DNA of 64,000 nt from Clostridiales bacterium (GTDB lineage Bacteria; Bacillota; Clostridia; Saccharofermentanales; Saccharofermentanaceae), in NCBI GenBank assembly GCA_017513085.1, contig JAFWDK010000003.1, positions 48,573-112,572 on the forward strand. Direction: 5' to 3'. The translations under genes were made by a program, and so were the position numbers. Below, one piece after another: positions 53,369-62,410 of this stretch; positions within the stretch are counted from its first letter, which is position 1, and each line of letters starts with the position of its first letter. Below the pieces are notes generated by a model. It was given only the letters and a program-made list of their open reading frames with translations, did not search any database and was not told the origin of the DNA.

Positions 53369-54796
53369 ATGAATAAGACTTTCGTTACTAAAATGCCTAA
53401 CCATATTGGTGCTTTTCTCAAGGCAAGCCGTTGCTTCGCGTCACTCGGGATCAACATTACCCGCGTCAGTTACAACAAAGCCGTAGATTCCCACATGCTG
53501 TTTATCGATGCCGAGGGCACGCCGGAACAGCTTTCCAAAGCGACAGAAGAACTTACCGCGATCGGATATCTGCAGTGTGACGAAGAAGACAGAAGCGTCG
53601 TTCTTCTCGAGTTCAAGCTCAAAGATGAACCGGGAAGCGTTACTTCGGTACTGGAACTGATCAGTGCCTATAACTTCAACATCTCCTATATCAGTTCGCA
53701 GGAAAACGGAACCGAATACCAGCTTTTCAAAATGGGTCTGATCGTGGATAAGCAGGACCGGATCAAAGAATTCATCGAGGAAGCGAAGAAACTCTGCGAT
53801 GTCCGTCTGATCGACTATAACCATGCCGATAAGATCTACGATAACAGTATCTTCTACCATACCTTTGTGGATGAGCTCAGTTCTTCCATGGAGATCTCAC
53901 CGGATTCGAAAAATGAGCTTCTGATCAATACGAACCTCGCTATGCAGATCCTGGATGAGACAGGCGTTTCCCCATATCGGACCTTTGATAGTATCAGCCG
54001 CTTTGCCGAGCTTCTGGCGCTCTCTCGAAAGTCTTCTTTCGAACCCCGGATCACGGAGCATAAGATCTCGGATAATACAGTCATCACCTTGATTGAACCA
54101 CCATGCGGAAGCAATACAGCCATTATCCGAAGTGAAAATGAATACCTGTTCATTGATACCGGATATGCGTGCTACAAGGAAGAAATGCTGGAGATTTTTA
54201 AGAAACTGATTCCGGATTTCGACACAGTCAGAAAGTCAGCCCTGATCACTCATGCTGACGTGGATCACTGCGGACTTCTTCCCCTCTTTGACGAGGTATA
54301 TGCCAGCGCCAAGAGCGCTGCCTGCGTCCGTCTGGAATACGAAGGTAATGACGGATATCGAGAGGTCAATCCTCTCCACAAGCCCTATGTCCGTATTTGC
54401 AAAGCACTGACTTCCTACACTCCGGTATCTCCTGAGAAAGTCACGATCATCGGAGAGGACCGAGAGATCCGTCATCCGCTCGAACAGACCGGATTCTTCG
54501 ATTTCGGCGATCTGCATTTTGAGCTTTACGAAGGCCGCGGCGGTCACCTCAAAGGTGAAACAGTGCTTCTGGATTATGAGCATCACATCGCTTTTACCGG
54601 AGATATTTTTGTAAACCTTAAGGATATGACTCCCCGCCAGCTGCAGTATAATACTTATGCGCCGATCCTGATGACTTCCGTAGATACGGATAAGGAGCTC
54701 TGCACCGAAGAGCGGCAGGCGCTTTTCCAGCGGCTGGGAACCGGGTCCTGGCAGATCTTCGGCGGACATGGTGGCAAGAAAGAGTATAATGTCTAA
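53369..54796 (+). CDS. ACT-ACT-metallo-beta-lactamase-fold fusion protein
   Basis: 475 residues. Residues 1-70 and 75-150 look like tandem ACT regulatory domains (openings VTKMPNHIGAFLKASRCFAS and LKDEPGSVTSVLELISAYNF). From about 180 an MBL-fold hydrolase follows, with THADVDHCG (about 290-298) as the HxHxDH-like metal motif (first His replaced: T-H-A-D-V-D-H), a later His in GGHLKGE and Asp in FTGDIFVN. ACT domains sense amino acids or other small ligands, so the hydrolase may be allosterically controlled. Substrate unknown; start has weak Shine-Dalgarno GAGG 11 bases ahead. Confidence 0.8.
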   Translation: MNKTFVTKMPNHIGAFLKASRCFASLGINITRVSYNKAVDSHMLFIDAEGTPEQLSKATEELTAIGYLQCDEEDRSVVLLEFKLKDEPGSVTSVLELISAYNFNISYISSQENGTEYQLFKMGLIVDKQDRIKEFIEEAKKLCDVRLIDYNHADKIYDNSIFYHTFVDELSSSMEISPDSKNELLINTNLAMQILDETGVSPYRTFDSISRFAELLALSRKSSFEPRITEHKISDNTVITLIEPPCGSNTAIIRSENEYLFIDTGYACYKEEMLEIFKKLIPDFDTVRKSALITHADVDHCGLLPLFDEVYASAKSAACVRLEYEGNDGYREVNPLHKPYVRICKALTSYTPVSPEKVTIIGEDREIRHPLEQTGFFDFGDLHFELYEGRGGHLKGETVLLDYEHHIAFTGDIFVNLKDMTPRQLQYNTYAPILMTSVDTDKELCTEERQALFQRLGTGSWQIFGGHGGKKEYNV

Positions 54797-54826
54797 AAGC
54801 GGACAGGCAAGAAACGGAGAACACAT

Positions 54827-55636
54827 ATGGCACTGGACTATCGGCAGGAACTGGGCGGCACTTTTGATACAGCGGTATCCCTCTATGAGAAGATGCGTCC
54901 CGGCTATGTGGATGAACTATATAAAGTAATCTTCGATTATATTTCCATCAACGAGAACAGCTCGGTGGTAGAAGTCGGAAGCGGAAGCGGACATGCAACT
55001 CTCCCTATTCTTAAGACGGGCTGCGCCCTTACAGCTGTAGAATATGGCGAGAACTTCTCCACGCTTCTCAAGGACAAGTTTAAGGAGTTCAGTAAATTCA
55101 AAGTCCTCACCGGCAAATTCGAAGACGTGGAACTGGAAAAAGACGCTTACGATCTCATCTTCTCTGCCACCGCGTTTCACTGGGTGCCGGAAGAGATCGG
55201 GTATCCCAAGGTTTTTTCATTACTGAAAGAAGGCGGTGCTTTTGCCAGATTTGCCAACCGTCCCAGAAACAGTAAAAACGATCCCGAACTTGCGGAAGAG
55301 ATCGACGCAATCTATAACGATCACTATAACAAATACTATGGCGTCAAGCCCGGAACGAAAGCCTGGTTTACCGAAGATACCGCACGGGAGATCTCGCAGA
55401 TCCCAGGAAAATACGGATTCACCGATATCACGTATCACCTGTTCTACAGAGAAAGAGTCTTCACAGCAGAAGAATACATCCAGCTTCTCGGCACCTACTC
55501 GGATCACATTGCCATCGAAGAAAGCATCCGCAAAGTGTTTTTCAGTAGAATCGAGGAAGCGATCCTCCGCCACGGCGGCACGATCACGATTAGCGACACC
55601 CTGGACCTGGAGCTCGCCAGAAAACCGCACAAGTGA
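54827..55636 (+). CDS. Class I SAM-dependent methyltransferase
   Basis: 269 residues, Methyltransf_11-like; motif I VVEVGSGSGHAT (about 47-58), acidic motif II TAVEYGEN and FSATAFHWVP. The N-terminal FDTAVSLYEKMRPGY is common in trans-aconitate/ubiquinone-type small methyltransferases. Lies 30 bases after the ACT-MBL gene with GGAGAA as ribosome site, so the two are likely cotranscribed. Substrate unknown. Confidence 0.82.
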   Translation: MALDYRQELGGTFDTAVSLYEKMRPGYVDELYKVIFDYISINENSSVVEVGSGSGHATLPILKTGCALTAVEYGENFSTLLKDKFKEFSKFKVLTGKFEDVELEKDAYDLIFSATAFHWVPEEIGYPKVFSLLKEGGAFARFANRPRNSKNDPELAEEIDAIYNDHYNKYYGVKPGTKAWFTEDTAREISQIPGKYGFTDITYHLFYRERVFTAEEYIQLLGTYSDHIAIEESIRKVFFSRIEEAILRHGGTITISDTLDLELARKPHK

Positions 55637-55640
55637 TCCT

Positions 55641-57404
55641 TCAGGCAAGTTTCCAGTTTCCTGCTGACTGTTGCTCTTTCCAAAGTGCAGCATATCTTCC
55701 GTTTTTCAGAAGAAGTTCTTCATGATTTCCTTCTTCGATGATCCTACCGTCATCGAGAACGAGGATATCGTCGGCATTCATGACGGACTGCAGACGGTGG
55801 GCAATGACCAGGACTGTTTTATTCTTCACAAGCTCATCGATGGCTTTCTGAATAAGCACTTCATTTTCCGGATCAAGACTTGCTGTCGCTTCATCCAGAA
55901 ATACGATAGGCGCATCGGAAAGGATCGCTCTTGCAATCGATATCCGCTGCTTCTCTCCTCCCGAAAGAGTGGAACCGCCTTCACCGACCATCGTGTCATA
56001 GCCGTCCGGAAGCGAAAGGATAAAGTCGTGGCAGGCAGCGGCTCTGGCCGCGGAATAGATCTCCTCATCCGTCGCATCCGGTTTACCGATGCGGATATTC
56101 TCCGCGATCGTATCCTTGAACAGATAGACATCCTGAAAAACCATGCTGATCTTCGACAGCAGATGTTCCTGTGTCATGGCATTTACAGGAACCCCGCCAA
56201 TACTGATTCTTCCTTGAGAAATATCCCAGAATCGCGCAAGAAGCCTTGCGACCGTTGTTTTTCCGGAACCGGAAGATCCGACCAGCGCGACGAAATTTCT
56301 CTCCGGAATTTCGAAACTGATTCCTTTGATCACGTCATTTTTCCCATCGTACGAAAAGTGTACATTCTGAAAGGAGATGTCACTGCGGTCTGTGGTTCTT
56401 GCCGGCTCTTCCACGCTTAATTCTTTTTCCTCTTTCAGCCGGATCAGCTTATCTACACACTGATTCATTCTTGCCATACTGATCACAAAGACAAACAGCT
56501 GCATGATCGGCTCATATACCTGAAGTGCCGCCAGAAGCGACATAATGTAGAAGAACGGTGAGATTTCTCCGGATGACAGAAGATATGCACCGGTGCCCAT
56601 GACGATACTGATCCCCAGAAACAATATCGCCCTGCCATACATGGATACGGCACCTCCGGCCTTTTCCTGTTTTTTCGAATCATCCCGAAGTTTGGCAAAG
56701 CTTTTTTGCAATCCTTCAAAAGCACTGCCAGCCCGGTCATAGGCCTGAAGTGTGGTGATACCGCCTGCATATTCGATCACATTCGCAGCTGTCTTCTGAC
56801 GGATGGCGATCAGTTCCGAACTTGTATGTGCGATCCTTTTATAGCTGATCACGGCAAAGGGGATCGCAAGAGGAATGACAACAAACATCGCAAGCGTCAT
56901 TTTCACACTGAATATACTGAGTACGATCAGGGCGATAAGAAGTCTCATCAGGATCACGGCGGCATTGGCCACAACGCTGGAGGACAGGTTTTCGATTTCT
57001 TCGTAATTGGCCATCAAAAGGGTGGAAAGTTCACCGGCATCGTGGTCAGCGAAAAATCCCATCGGAAGTCTTCGAAGCTTATCCCCCAGGCGTAGTTTCT
57101 CCCGCTGCTGAAGGGATACATGCCCAACACAGATATCGAGATAGGATTTTCTTCTCACGATTGCATAGATGATCGTCTGCGCCAGAAGGATTCCGACAAG
57201 GATCCAGAACGGTCTCTGCTCGAATGCTTTTGCCGTATCTAATACCGGAGCAAGAAACATATACACGGCAACCATAAGTATGCTGGAAGGGATCGAGGCC
57301 ACAAAGCTGTCCAGGAAAAGCCATGCGATGAATTTCCCATACCGCTTCTTATCCCCGTAAGTGATTATATTCCACCATTTTGAGAAGTGTTCGCGCTTAG
57401 TCAT
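55641..57404 (-). CDS. Heterodimeric ABC transporter, permease-ATPase subunit (type II of pair D)
   Basis: 587 residues from ATG 57404, seven bases after GGAGG (the ATG two codons earlier is too close). Walker A GSSGSGKTT, signature LSGGEKQR, Walker B IVFLDEATA. Overlaps the partner's end by eight bases. C-terminus SAGNWKLA carries the shared Trp. Convergent with the methyltransferase gene at only four bases distance. Confidence 0.85.
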   Translation of the reverse strand: MTKREHFSKWWNIITYGDKKRYGKFIAWLFLDSFVASIPSSILMVAVYMFLAPVLDTAKAFEQRPFWILVGILLAQTIIYAIVRRKSYLDICVGHVSLQQREKLRLGDKLRRLPMGFFADHDAGELSTLLMANYEEIENLSSSVVANAAVILMRLLIALIVLSIFSVKMTLAMFVVIPLAIPFAVISYKRIAHTSSELIAIRQKTAANVIEYAGGITTLQAYDRAGSAFEGLQKSFAKLRDDSKKQEKAGGAVSMYGRAILFLGISIVMGTGAYLLSSGEISPFFYIMSLLAALQVYEPIMQLFVFVISMARMNQCVDKLIRLKEEKELSVEEPARTTDRSDISFQNVHFSYDGKNDVIKGISFEIPERNFVALVGSSGSGKTTVARLLARFWDISQGRISIGGVPVNAMTQEHLLSKISMVFQDVYLFKDTIAENIRIGKPDATDEEIYSAARAAACHDFILSLPDGYDTMVGEGGSTLSGGEKQRISIARAILSDAPIVFLDEATASLDPENEVLIQKAIDELVKNKTVLVIAHRLQSVMNADDILVLDDGRIIEEGNHEELLLKNGRYAALWKEQQSAGNWKLA

Positions 57405-59196
57405 TTTCATTCCTCCTCATGATCCATCTGTCGCGATGATCGTTGGCATCGACCATATTCCTGTAGAGTTCACATCGCTGCATAAGTTCATCATGTTTTC
57501 CGATGTCTTCCAGTTTTCCCCCGTTCATTACAAGGATATTATCCGCATTCTGAATGGTTTTCAGTCTGTGGGCGATCATGATGACGGTCTTTCCTTCCGA
57601 AAGCTTAGAGAATGCCTTCTGTATCTTCGCTTCATTTTCTGCATCGGCATAGGCGGTCGCTTCATCGAGAACTACTATCGGTGCATCCTTAAGGATCGCC
57701 CTTGCAATGGCAATGCGCTGTTTTTCACCTCCGGAAAGGCCGGTGCTGTCTGATACGACTGTCTTATACCCGTTAGGAAGGGATTCGATCATCTCGTCGA
57801 TATTGGCAGCTTGTGCGGCTGCTTTTACCTCTTCGAAAGTAGCCTTTTCATTCCCCATGCGGATGTTGTTCTCGATCGTATCGTTAAACAGAAACGAATC
57901 CTGAAACACATACGCGATATTCTTCACCAGATGAGAGTGGGTCACTTCTTTTATATCGACTCCTCCGATCCGGACCGATCCGCTTCCGATCTCATAGAAA
58001 TGAAGAAGCAGTTGCGCGATCGTACTCTTTCCTCCTCCTGATGGACCGACCAGCGCATTGCAGCTTCCCTGAGGGAGATGAAAACTGACATCATTACAGG
58101 CCTTCAGCTCATTTCCGGGATACGAGAAAACTACATGGTCGAATTCGATATCGAATGCCGGGAATGTTTTTCCTTCTCCATTAAGAACGATCTCCGGCTC
58201 ATAAAGCATCTCATCGATCCTCTTCATGCCAACGTTGATCTTCATGCTGTCGATGGATACGTTCATCATGTTCTCGAGAGGTTCTTTTAGGCCTGCACAT
58301 ACAATAAGGAAAAAGAGCACCTTGGGAAGGACTTCCGCATAGTTTCCTGCACCATTCATCATCAGGATCGCCGCGGGAAGCAGGAAAAGCACCTGCGCTC
58401 CGAAAAAGGCATAATACAGTCCCATTCCGTTCGCGTTGTAATAAGCCGTGTCATGGACGGCTTTCGTAAAGGAATTCAGATCTGTCTCATACCGTTTAAA
58501 AGCATTTCCCGTACCACCGAATATCTTGATGACATTCATGCCGTGGATATATTCGACGATCGTTCCCTCCATTTTCGTCTTACTGTCTGCCATACCTTTC
58601 TGAAACGCAGCTCCTTCAGGCTTACGCAGCGCCATCGCCAGTATGATGAATGAACAGATGATCGGAATCAGCGAGACAAGTGTCAGACGCCAGTCCGTAA
58701 TAAATAGCACGATGATCGTAAAAAGCGGTGTTGCGATGGCTGCGGCCACTTCACACATACTGTGGGCAATAAAGACTTCGATCTGTTCGACATCCTCAAT
58801 AAGTAGTTTCTTGATACTGCCCTGCGTATTGGAAGTGTAATACCCCGAGGAGATCCTCCCCATCTTCTCCATCAGTTTCATACGAAGCGCATAGAGAATA
58901 TCGAATGCGGCACCATGGGAAAGCATGGCCGAAGCATACGCACATATGCCATATAGTACTGCACTTGCGGCGGTAATATACACCAGGATCTGCACGGAGC
59001 CGAAGGTAAATCCGGTACCGGTATTATAGGCGCGGATCATTTTCTGCAGTATGGAATAGATCGTAAAAAACGGCACGATCTTAAAAAGACTCAATAAGAC
59101 CGAAAGGGTGCAGGCAGCAGCGAGTTTTCCGCGGTTAGCAGATGCTAACTCGAAGAGACGAGCGATTCCTTCCTTCTTTTTCTGTGATTTATTCAT
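57397..59196 (-). CDS. Heterodimeric ABC transporter, permease-ATPase subunit (type I of pair D)
   Basis: 599 residues from ATG 59196 (MNKSQKKKEG) with AAGGAGG ahead; the longer frame runs into the TetR gene. Walker A GPSGGGKST, signature GLSGGEKQR, Walker B IVVLDEATA; type I motif GSIKKLLI then QIEVFIAHSM. Codons for ELASANRG near the N-terminus contain an exact GTTAGC-N4-GCTAAC match. Overlaps the TetR gene by eight bases, so it is cotranscribed with it. Confidence 0.85.
   Translation of the reverse strand: MNKSQKKKEGIARLFELASANRGKLAAACTLSVLLSLFKIVPFFTIYSILQKMIRAYNTGTGFTFGSVQILVYITAASAVLYGICAYASAMLSHGAAFDILYALRMKLMEKMGRISSGYYTSNTQGSIKKLLIEDVEQIEVFIAHSMCEVAAAIATPLFTIIVLFITDWRLTLVSLIPIICSFIILAMALRKPEGAAFQKGMADSKTKMEGTIVEYIHGMNVIKIFGGTGNAFKRYETDLNSFTKAVHDTAYYNANGMGLYYAFFGAQVLFLLPAAILMMNGAGNYAEVLPKVLFFLIVCAGLKEPLENMMNVSIDSMKINVGMKRIDEMLYEPEIVLNGEGKTFPAFDIEFDHVVFSYPGNELKACNDVSFHLPQGSCNALVGPSGGGKSTIAQLLLHFYEIGSGSVRIGGVDIKEVTHSHLVKNIAYVFQDSFLFNDTIENNIRMGNEKATFEEVKAAAQAANIDEMIESLPNGYKTVVSDSTGLSGGEKQRIAIARAILKDAPIVVLDEATAYADAENEAKIQKAFSKLSEGKTVIMIAHRLKTIQNADNILVMNGGKLEDIGKHDELMQRCELYRNMVDANDHRDRWIMRRNEND
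59134..59149 (-). promoter_or_regulatory. GTTAGC-N4-GCTAAC match inside an ABC gene
   Basis: GTTAGC ATCT GCTAAC on the minus strand, within codons about 16-21 of the ABC gene. Arms are intact. It could act as an internal operator that blocks elongation, or be a chance match encoding Leu-Ala-Ser-Ala-Asn. Confidence 0.35.
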
Positions 59197-59788
59197 TCGT
59201 ATCCTCCTTGAAAATACAGTCGAAAAGCACGCCAAACAGTTTTTCCTGGGTGCGTGTGTATCCACTTTCGTGAAGCATGGATCTGTTTTCTGCTGTCATA
59301 GCAAGAATCTTGAGCATATTCGCGATCACGGCAACATCAATGTCTTCGCGAACGTTCTCAAACATGGAAAATAATCTGCTAAGCGTTTCGGTCTCTTCAC
59401 CGATATCCGCCTTTCCTTTATCCGGCGATGCTTGAGCAAGTTTCTCTTCATCTTCCGGTGTCAGATACTGATATACACTGTCCTGATTATTGATAATGGC
59501 AGTAAGAACTTTCTTGCTCTCGTCCACAGTCAGCTTTTTCCGTCCGCCAAGCATATCCTTCACGGCTTTCCAGAAACGCATACGGTTAAACTCGATAAGC
59601 TGCAGGACAAAATCTTCTTTAGACAAAAAGAAGTTATAGAATGTACTCTTCCCGATACCGGCTTCCGAGGTGATCTTCTCTACGGACATGTGGGTCATGC
59701 CATACTCTTTCAGAAGCTTCAACCCGGCATGGAACATCTGCTCCTTCAGTCTTTCTTTCTCTTCTAACGTAAAGATCTTCGGTGACAT
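59189..59788 (-). CDS. TetR/AcrR-family regulator
   Basis: 199 residues; helix-turn-helix at about 33-62 (SVEKITSEAGIGKSTFYNFF). It precedes ABC pair D on the same transcript with an eight-base overlap, unlike the TetR genes at 14207 and 34243, which have terminators. AAGGTATTG-type ribosome site is weak. Repeated CGACCATT half-sites upstream are its likely operator. Confidence 0.87.
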   Translation of the reverse strand: MSPKIFTLEEKERLKEQMFHAGLKLLKEYGMTHMSVEKITSEAGIGKSTFYNFFLSKEDFVLQLIEFNRMRFWKAVKDMLGGRKKLTVDESKKVLTAIINNQDSVYQYLTPEDEEKLAQASPDKGKADIGEETETLSRLFSMFENVREDIDVAVIANMLKILAMTAENRSMLHESGYTRTQEKLFGVLFDCIFKEDTNE

Positions 59789-59800
59789 ACAATACCTTTC

Positions 59801-59848
59801 GCGACCATTCTATAAATTTTTACCGACCATTTTATCTAAAATAGTCGC
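59801..59848. promoter_or_regulatory. Repeated CGACCATT half-sites upstream of the TetR gene
   Basis: GCGACCATT (59801-59809), CGACCATTTT (59824-59833) and the inverted AATAGTCGC (59840-59848) form direct and inverted half-sites in the gap before the TetR start, consistent with autoregulation. Confidence 0.45.
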
Positions 59849-59896
59849 AAAATGATTCTAGAACAATTTGCCTCTACTGTCAACAACGAAGTTCAT

Positions 59897-61216
59897 CTAC
59901 AAAAACATAACCATATAATGCGGTATCGATAGTTTTCCATCTGCCTCACCAACATTACCACTTATAACTTTATAGGCTATGGACGGCTCGTACTTTGCTA
60001 TATAACGATTGAGAGATTTTGTAGCGGTGTTTCCGGCCTTTACTTCTATAGGCCGCACCTCTCCGTCTTTTTCAATGAGGAATTCCAATTCGGATTCTTC
60101 ATCCGGCTTATAGTAATGAAGGAAGTAACCTTTTTTCACCAGCGCTTCAGCAACAAAATTCTCATAGATTCCGCCTTTTGCAAATCCAACAAGGGTATTA
60201 TTCAAGACTGCAAGTTTTGTTTCAAATCCAAACAATCCCATCAAAAGACCGGTGTCATTCAAGTAAATCTTGAATTCATTATCTTTCTCGTTATATCGTA
60301 ATGGCAATTGAGGCACACGTAGATTCTTACATGAAAATGCCATATTCGCATCCACAAGCCATTGAATACTATCACCATATTTCTTTGCTGTTGACTTCTT
60401 TTCTACTTCTGAATACTTAAATTTCTTGTTTTCTCTGGCTAATTGATTAGGAATAGAATCATAACACTTCCTAACTTTGGTTGTTTCTACCCCCTTCGCA
60501 TGCTGCGCTATATCATCCTCATAATCAGCGATCAATCTAATCTGAATATCATGCACACGGTTGTAATCCTTATGTTCCACAAAATCAGCCACAACCTCAG
60601 GCATACCGCCGACTACGATAAACTCCCTTACCAGATTCTCGTATTGCTGATGTATCCCATCTGGGACAGCGATTCTCTTATCATAAAACTCCTTCAAATA
60701 AGAGATAGCATCTTCGGAATAACCGTGTGCCCAGAGGAACTCCTCAAAATCTAAAGAGTACATCATTACAGGTATCTCATACCCTACCGGGATAGACTCG
60801 ACTTCTTCAACCTCTTTATCCGCATCTTTACCATAAGATAACCCCAATAATGATCCTGATGCAATGACATCAAACCTGCCATCCTCTGCTAGGAATTTTA
60901 ATGCTGTTCTTGCAGCTGCACATTTCTGGATCTCATCAAGAAAAACCAGTGTCTTTCCCGGGATCAATTTAATACCCGGCATACTCGCAGTCATTCTCTT
61001 ATAGATTTCTTCTCCTGAAAGACCGCCGCTGAAGACCTGTTTTAATTCAGGCTGACGATAAAAGTTTATTTCTATGAAACTTTCGTACTCAGCTTCACCA
61101 AATGCGCGAATCACATATGTCTTTCCAACTTGCCTTGCCCCTTTAAGAATCAGACACTTCTTGTTGTTACTGTTTTTCCATTTTAGAAGTTGACTATATA
61201 CTTTGCGTTTTAGCAT
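59897..61216 (-). CDS. AAA ATPase with DUF4143 domain
   Basis: 439 residues from ATG 61216 (GGAGGAGC ahead). N-terminal AAA_14 P-loop GARQVGKTY (about 27-35) with Walker B LVFLDEIQKC, and C-terminal DUF4143 nuclease-like region with PIEVKAGNT (E-x-K core) and YKVISGNVGE. These widespread genes are of unknown role, often in accessory regions, and suggested to act on DNA or in defence-like functions. Preceded by three 33-base tandem repeats. Not visibly linked to metal genes. Confidence 0.85.
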   Translation of the reverse strand: MLKRKVYSQLLKWKNSNNKKCLILKGARQVGKTYVIRAFGEAEYESFIEINFYRQPELKQVFSGGLSGEEIYKRMTASMPGIKLIPGKTLVFLDEIQKCAAARTALKFLAEDGRFDVIASGSLLGLSYGKDADKEVEEVESIPVGYEIPVMMYSLDFEEFLWAHGYSEDAISYLKEFYDKRIAVPDGIHQQYENLVREFIVVGGMPEVVADFVEHKDYNRVHDIQIRLIADYEDDIAQHAKGVETTKVRKCYDSIPNQLARENKKFKYSEVEKKSTAKKYGDSIQWLVDANMAFSCKNLRVPQLPLRYNEKDNEFKIYLNDTGLLMGLFGFETKLAVLNNTLVGFAKGGIYENFVAEALVKKGYFLHYYKPDEESELEFLIEKDGEVRPIEVKAGNTATKSLNRYIAKYEPSIAYKVISGNVGEADGKLSIPHYMVMFL

Positions 61217-61280
61217 AATGGCTCCTCCTAACTTTTCATATATTAAGAATAGCACAAAAACAGGGTCTATTAAACATTTT

Positions 61281-61379
61281 GCCGATTTTAGGATGTTTAT
61301 TTTGAGCAAATTTGCCGATTTTAGGATGTTTGCTTCGAGGAAAATTGCCGATTTTAGGATATTTTCTCAAGAAATCAAA
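61281..61379 (+). repeat. Three tandem 33-base repeats
   Basis: Copies begin at 61281, 61314 and 61347; each opens with GCCGATTTTAGGATGTTT (third copy ATATTT) and the remainder diverges. They fill the gap between the ATPase start and the carbonic anhydrase stop, so they may be iterated regulatory sites. The 33-base period also keeps one plus-strand reading frame open, encoding ADFRMF repeats. Confidence 0.85.
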
Positions 61380-61381
61380 CG

Positions 61382-61939
61382 TCAAACGTCAAACTCCACG
61401 GTGCCGTCTTCGATCCGATAGATCGCGCCGACGACCTTCAGTCCGGTTTCCTCGTCTTTCTGGATCATAAGACTGGATTTGATGATCTCCACGCTTCTTC
61501 TCACATTGAGAAGGGCCGCCTGATAATCGTCGGTTTCACTTCCGATCGCCTGCTTGATCTCATCAGTGATGAACTTGATGTAGCCCTCTGGATCATGGTG
61601 GATCGCCGCCGTGACAGCACCACACTGAGTATGCCCGAGCACAACGATCAGATTCGTTCCCAGATGCCCCGCCGCGTATTCGATGCTTCCCAGCTGATGA
61701 TCGTCGATCACATTTCCGGCCACACGTATCGTAAACAGATCTCCGATGGCCGCATGGAAGATCCTTTCCGGGATCACGCGGGAATCCGAGCATCCGATAA
61801 TGATGGCATACGGCTCCTGTCCGTTCTTCGCGAAATGCTCCAGCGTCGTCGGGGATACATCCATCTGAAAGGTATCCGCAGCAACATATTGCTTATTTCC
61901 TTCTTTTAGACGTTTGATCGCTTCTTCCGCCGAGATCAT
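61382..61939 (-). CDS. Beta-class carbonic anhydrase
   Basis: 185 residues. Zinc ligands are in CSDSR (Cys about 50, with catalytic Asp/Arg) and HTQC (His about 103, Cys about 106), the standard C-D-R / H-x-x-C pattern. Interconverts CO2 and bicarbonate in the cytosol. It overlaps the preceding gene as ATGA. Metal regulation is not evident. Confidence 0.93.
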   Translation of the reverse strand: MISAEEAIKRLKEGNKQYVAADTFQMDVSPTTLEHFAKNGQEPYAIIIGCSDSRVIPERIFHAAIGDLFTIRVAGNVIDDHQLGSIEYAAGHLGTNLIVVLGHTQCGAVTAAIHHDPEGYIKFITDEIKQAIGSETDDYQAALLNVRRSVEIIKSSLMIQKDEETGLKVVGAIYRIEDGTVEFDV

Positions 61940-62352
61940 TGGGATTCTCCTTCGCTGTCTTTGTTACTCTCTCTTTTCTCTCTTTTCTTTCTTCTCTGTT
62001 CCCGGTTATTCTTTTCGGATTCAAAGATCTCTACTGCGGCATCAGTCAGTTCATCCGGCCATACCCGGCCACTGGGTTTCACGTTTGCCCAGGGACAGAG
62101 TTTCTCGTAATCATCATCGAAAACCACCGTATATGGCGGACCGCACCGGTCATTGACATCCATGTAGAGGTGCCGTCCCTCAGTAATCAGCTTGTATGTG
62201 TCTTCATCACTCATCCCATCCCCAAGACCCGTAAAGATCTCTTCTGTTATTTCGTAGAGGTCGTGATATCCACATCCTTTGCGTTCGGCCGTGTATATCC
62301 CCGTCTTCTCATCATAGCAGGCTCTCCAACCTGATCCTTCTTTAAATTGCAT
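61936..62352 (-). CDS. Hypothetical protein cotranscribed with carbonic anhydrase
   Basis: 138 residues, soluble. Acidic, with aromatic and Cys residues (RKGCGYHDLYEI, RCGPPYTVVFDDDYEKLCPW) and a highly charged C-terminal tail rich in Lys, Arg and Glu. I do not recognise it. AGGTG precedes the ATG; the four-base overlap with the anhydrase gene implies coupling. No membrane segment. Confidence 0.7.
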   Translation of the reverse strand: MQFKEGSGWRACYDEKTGIYTAERKGCGYHDLYEITEEIFTGLGDGMSDEDTYKLITEGRHLYMDVNDRCGPPYTVVFDDDYEKLCPWANVKPSGRVWPDELTDAAVEIFESEKNNREQRRKKREKRESNKDSEGESQ

Positions 62353-62410
62353 TTTTCACACACCTCTTGTAATAAATAAAAACATCTGGCATTGACATTA
62401 CATCAAATAA

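Noticed and set aside
61281..61379. CRISPR array
   Set aside because: Only three units, conserved 18-base head with short diverging remainder, no uniform spacers and no cas genes; it fits tandem repeats.
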